A stretch of 64,000 nucleotides of DNA from the NCBI RefSeq assembly GCF_019263805.1, contig NZ_CP079195.1, forward strand, positions 3,707,001-3,771,000, written 5' to 3'. Below are positions 62,188 to 64,000 of the stretch, in pieces. Below the pieces are notes generated by a model, which ran no database searches, was not told where the DNA came from, and saw only the letters and a program-made list of their open reading frames with translations. The first letter of the stretch is position 1, and each line of letters starts with the position of its first letter. Position numbers and translations under genes: made by a program. The DNA comes from Polaribacter sp. NJDZ03 (GTDB lineage: Bacteria; Bacteroidota; Bacteroidia; Flavobacteriales; Flavobacteriaceae).

Positions 62188-64000
62188 ATGAGAAAAAAAC
62201 TATTTTTTGATAATAGTTCGTACGTATCCTTTATAAAACAATATAGGGTAATCGGACTATTATCAATTTGTTTAATCACATTTCCAGTGTTTGCAAATGC
62301 AAGCTCATTAGAGGTAGATGATAACAATATTAATGAAGCTAGCTTTCAGCAAAATATTACTGGAACCGTTTCAGATGAGAGTGGACCAATCCCTGGGGTT
62401 AGTGTTCAGGTAAAAGGAAGTACTACAGGTACTGTAACAGATTTTGATGGTAATTATTCTTTATCGGCAAAAGATGCAAATGCTACTTTAATATTTTCTT
62501 ATATAGGTTATAAAACGCAAGAAGTTTTAGCCGGTGGTAAAGCAGTAGTAAACGTAACAATGTTACCAGATGTAGCAAGTTTAGATGAGGTTGTTATTGT
62601 TGGTTATACTTCTAAGAAAAGAGGAGAATTAACAGGTTCTGTTAGTACATTAAAAGCAGAAGAAATAGAAAACACTTCTAATAGAGAAGTTGCTAAATCT
62701 CTTTCTGGTAGGGTAACTGGTTTAATTGTTTCAGATAGAGGTGGTTATCCTGGTTCTAGTGGAGATGTGTCTTTATTAATTAGAGGGCAGTCTACACTAA
62801 ACAATAATGCGCCTTTAATTTTAATTGATGGTGTGCAAACAGGTATTGATACATTTAATCAATTAGCACCACAAGATATAGCTAATTTAAGTGTCTTAAA
62901 AGATGGGGCAGCAGCTATTTATGGTAATAGAGCAGCAAATGGTGTTATTATAGTAACTACAAGAAGAGGTAAATCTGGAAAAGCAAAAGTAAAGGTATCT
63001 ACTTCTTATAGTATTTCTTCATTTTCAGCATTTCCAAACTTAATGTCTTCAGAGCAATATGCAACTTATGAAAATGAAATTGCAGATAGAAAAGGAATTA
63101 CATTACCATTTACACAGTCAGATATAGATAAGTATGCTTCAGGTACCGATCCTATTAACTACCCAAGTACAGATTGGGCAGCGTTAACGTTTGCTAAAAA
63201 TGCACCAGAAACTAGAAATTCTATTTCTATTTCAGGAGGTAGTGAAAACGTAAAATACTTTGTAAGTGGAGACATGATGAGTAGAGAAGGTCTGTTTGCT
63301 TCTGGAGATTTAAATTTTAACCAAAGTCAATTGCGTTCTAACTTAGATGTTAAATTAACAGATGATATAAAGTTAAGTGCAGATATATCAGGTAGATTTT
63401 CAGAAAATAAACAACCAGGTGTAGATGCAAGTTTTATTTACAAGCATATTTATACAAATAGACCAACAGATGTTGGTGTGTATCCAAACGGGTTACCTGC
63501 TTGGGGTGGAGAAAATGGTGCAAACCCATTAGTAATGTCTAGTAATGAATCTGGGTTTACAAACCGAAAAGATACTGACTTAAGAAGTCGTTTTGCTATG
63601 GATTGGAAGTTAGATAAAATAACAAAAGGGTTAAGTTTTAATGGGTATGTTGGTTTAAGAAAAATGAATTACGACCAAAAATCTTTTTATACTCCTTGGA
63701 CAATTTATAGACTAGATCAAACCAGTGGAGATTATAATCCAGAAGTTGGTTTTTCTCAAAATGGTAAAGAAAATATTTTAAGAGATACTTTTTGGAAGTT
63801 TGATCAAACCTTATTAAATGCCACTTTAAGATATAGTACTACTATTAATGATGTACATTCTATAAATGGTTTTATTGGTTACGAGCAGCAAACATCACAA
63901 ACAAGTAGTTTTTATGCACAAAGCAGAAACCTACCTTCTGTAGACCTTCCGTATTTATTTGCAGGAGATCCAGAATCTCAACTAACGGATGGTTCTGCAA
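62188..64000 (+). CDS. SusC-like TonB-dependent outer-membrane transporter (third), partial
   Basis: Open to the right edge after about 604 codons, with no stop in the window. The start ATG is followed by a signal-anchor-like stretch (VIGLLSICLITFPVFANAS). Then come a CarboxypepD_reg-like domain (GTVSDESGPIPGVSVQVKGSTTGTVTDFDGNYS, split by eye) and a plug domain with PLILIDGVQTGID and AAIYGNRAANGVIIVTTRRG, followed by the beginning of the barrel. The signal region is unlike that of the two SusC genes at 29-37 kb, so it belongs to a different lineage. A SusD partner is expected just beyond the window. It probably forms the transport system for the GH16/sulfatase module at 52-62 kb. Confidence 0.93.
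   Translation, partial: MRKKLFFDNSSYVSFIKQYRVIGLLSICLITFPVFANASSLEVDDNNINEASFQQNITGTVSDESGPIPGVSVQVKGSTTGTVTDFDGNYSLSAKDANATLIFSYIGYKTQEVLAGGKAVVNVTMLPDVASLDEVVIVGYTSKKRGELTGSVSTLKAEEIENTSNREVAKSLSGRVTGLIVSDRGGYPGSSGDVSLLIRGQSTLNNNAPLILIDGVQTGIDTFNQLAPQDIANLSVLKDGAAAIYGNRAANGVIIVTTRRGKSGKAKVKVSTSYSISSFSAFPNLMSSEQYATYENEIADRKGITLPFTQSDIDKYASGTDPINYPSTDWAALTFAKNAPETRNSISISGGSENVKYFVSGDMMSREGLFASGDLNFNQSQLRSNLDVKLTDDIKLSADISGRFSENKQPGVDASFIYKHIYTNRPTDVGVYPNGLPAWGGENGANPLVMSSNESGFTNRKDTDLRSRFAMDWKLDKITKGLSFNGYVGLRKMNYDQKSFYTPWTIYRLDQTSGDYNPEVGFSQNGKENILRDTFWKFDQTLLNATLRYSTTINDVHSINGFIGYEQQTSQTSSFYAQSRNLPSVDLPYLFAGDPESQLTDGSA

Overview
This window looks like a piece of a marine Flavobacteriaceae chromosome, Polaribacter-like in character, although the genus is a guess. 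The evidence is the AT-rich DNA, SusC/SusD pairs, SPII lipoproteins, type IX secretion (T9SS) C-terminal tags, a hybrid two-component regulator, and no Shine-Dalgarno-like leaders. Every gene that can be supported is on the + strand. The whole window is one very large polysaccharide utilization locus (PUL) for a sulfated galactan of red-algal type.

Layout. (1) 1-980: the C-terminal end of a hybrid two-component regulator, a short GC-richer segment and a terminator. (2) 1.1-20.6 kb: two GH150-like (lambda-carrageenase-like) proteins, five S1 sulfatases, a GH110 alpha-galactosidase, a GH42-like enzyme and two SGNH/SASA esterases, ending at a strong terminator. (3) 20.7-24 kb: a LacZ-type GH2 with its own terminator. 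(4) 24.1-29 kb: a second GH110, a GH82-like beta-helix protein with a T9SS tag, and a sulfatase. (5) 29.3-42.3 kb: two SusC/SusD transport pairs, a surface glycan-binding lipoprotein and a sulfatase. (6) 42.28-42.49 kb: a 210-bp MITE-like insertion with a perfect 9-bp target duplication. (7) 42.5-52.4 kb: three sulfatases, a TonB-type outer-membrane barrel and a second GH2. (8) 52.6-62 kb: two GH16 enzymes, a small secreted protein, two related sulfatases and an AraC regulator. One GH16 and one sulfatase carry the same Calx-beta + unknown module + T9SS tail. (9) 62.2 kb to the end: a third SusC, cut by the window edge.

How the genes may work together (inference from families). Surface GH16, GH82-like and GH150-like proteins would cut the polymer. 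SusC/SusD pairs would import the oligosaccharides. Twelve sulfatases, all with the Cys-type maturation motif, would strip sulfate. GH110 (alpha-1,3-galactosidase) would then alternate with GH2/GH42-like beta-galactosidases to release galactose. I see no GH117, GH127 or GH129-like 3,6-anhydrogalactosidase. That absence, with GH150 and GH110, points to a galactan without anhydro bridges, such as lambda-carrageenan or a related hybrid, rather than kappa/iota-carrageenan, agar or porphyran. Two acetylesterase-like proteins hint at acyl decoration or an unassigned activity.
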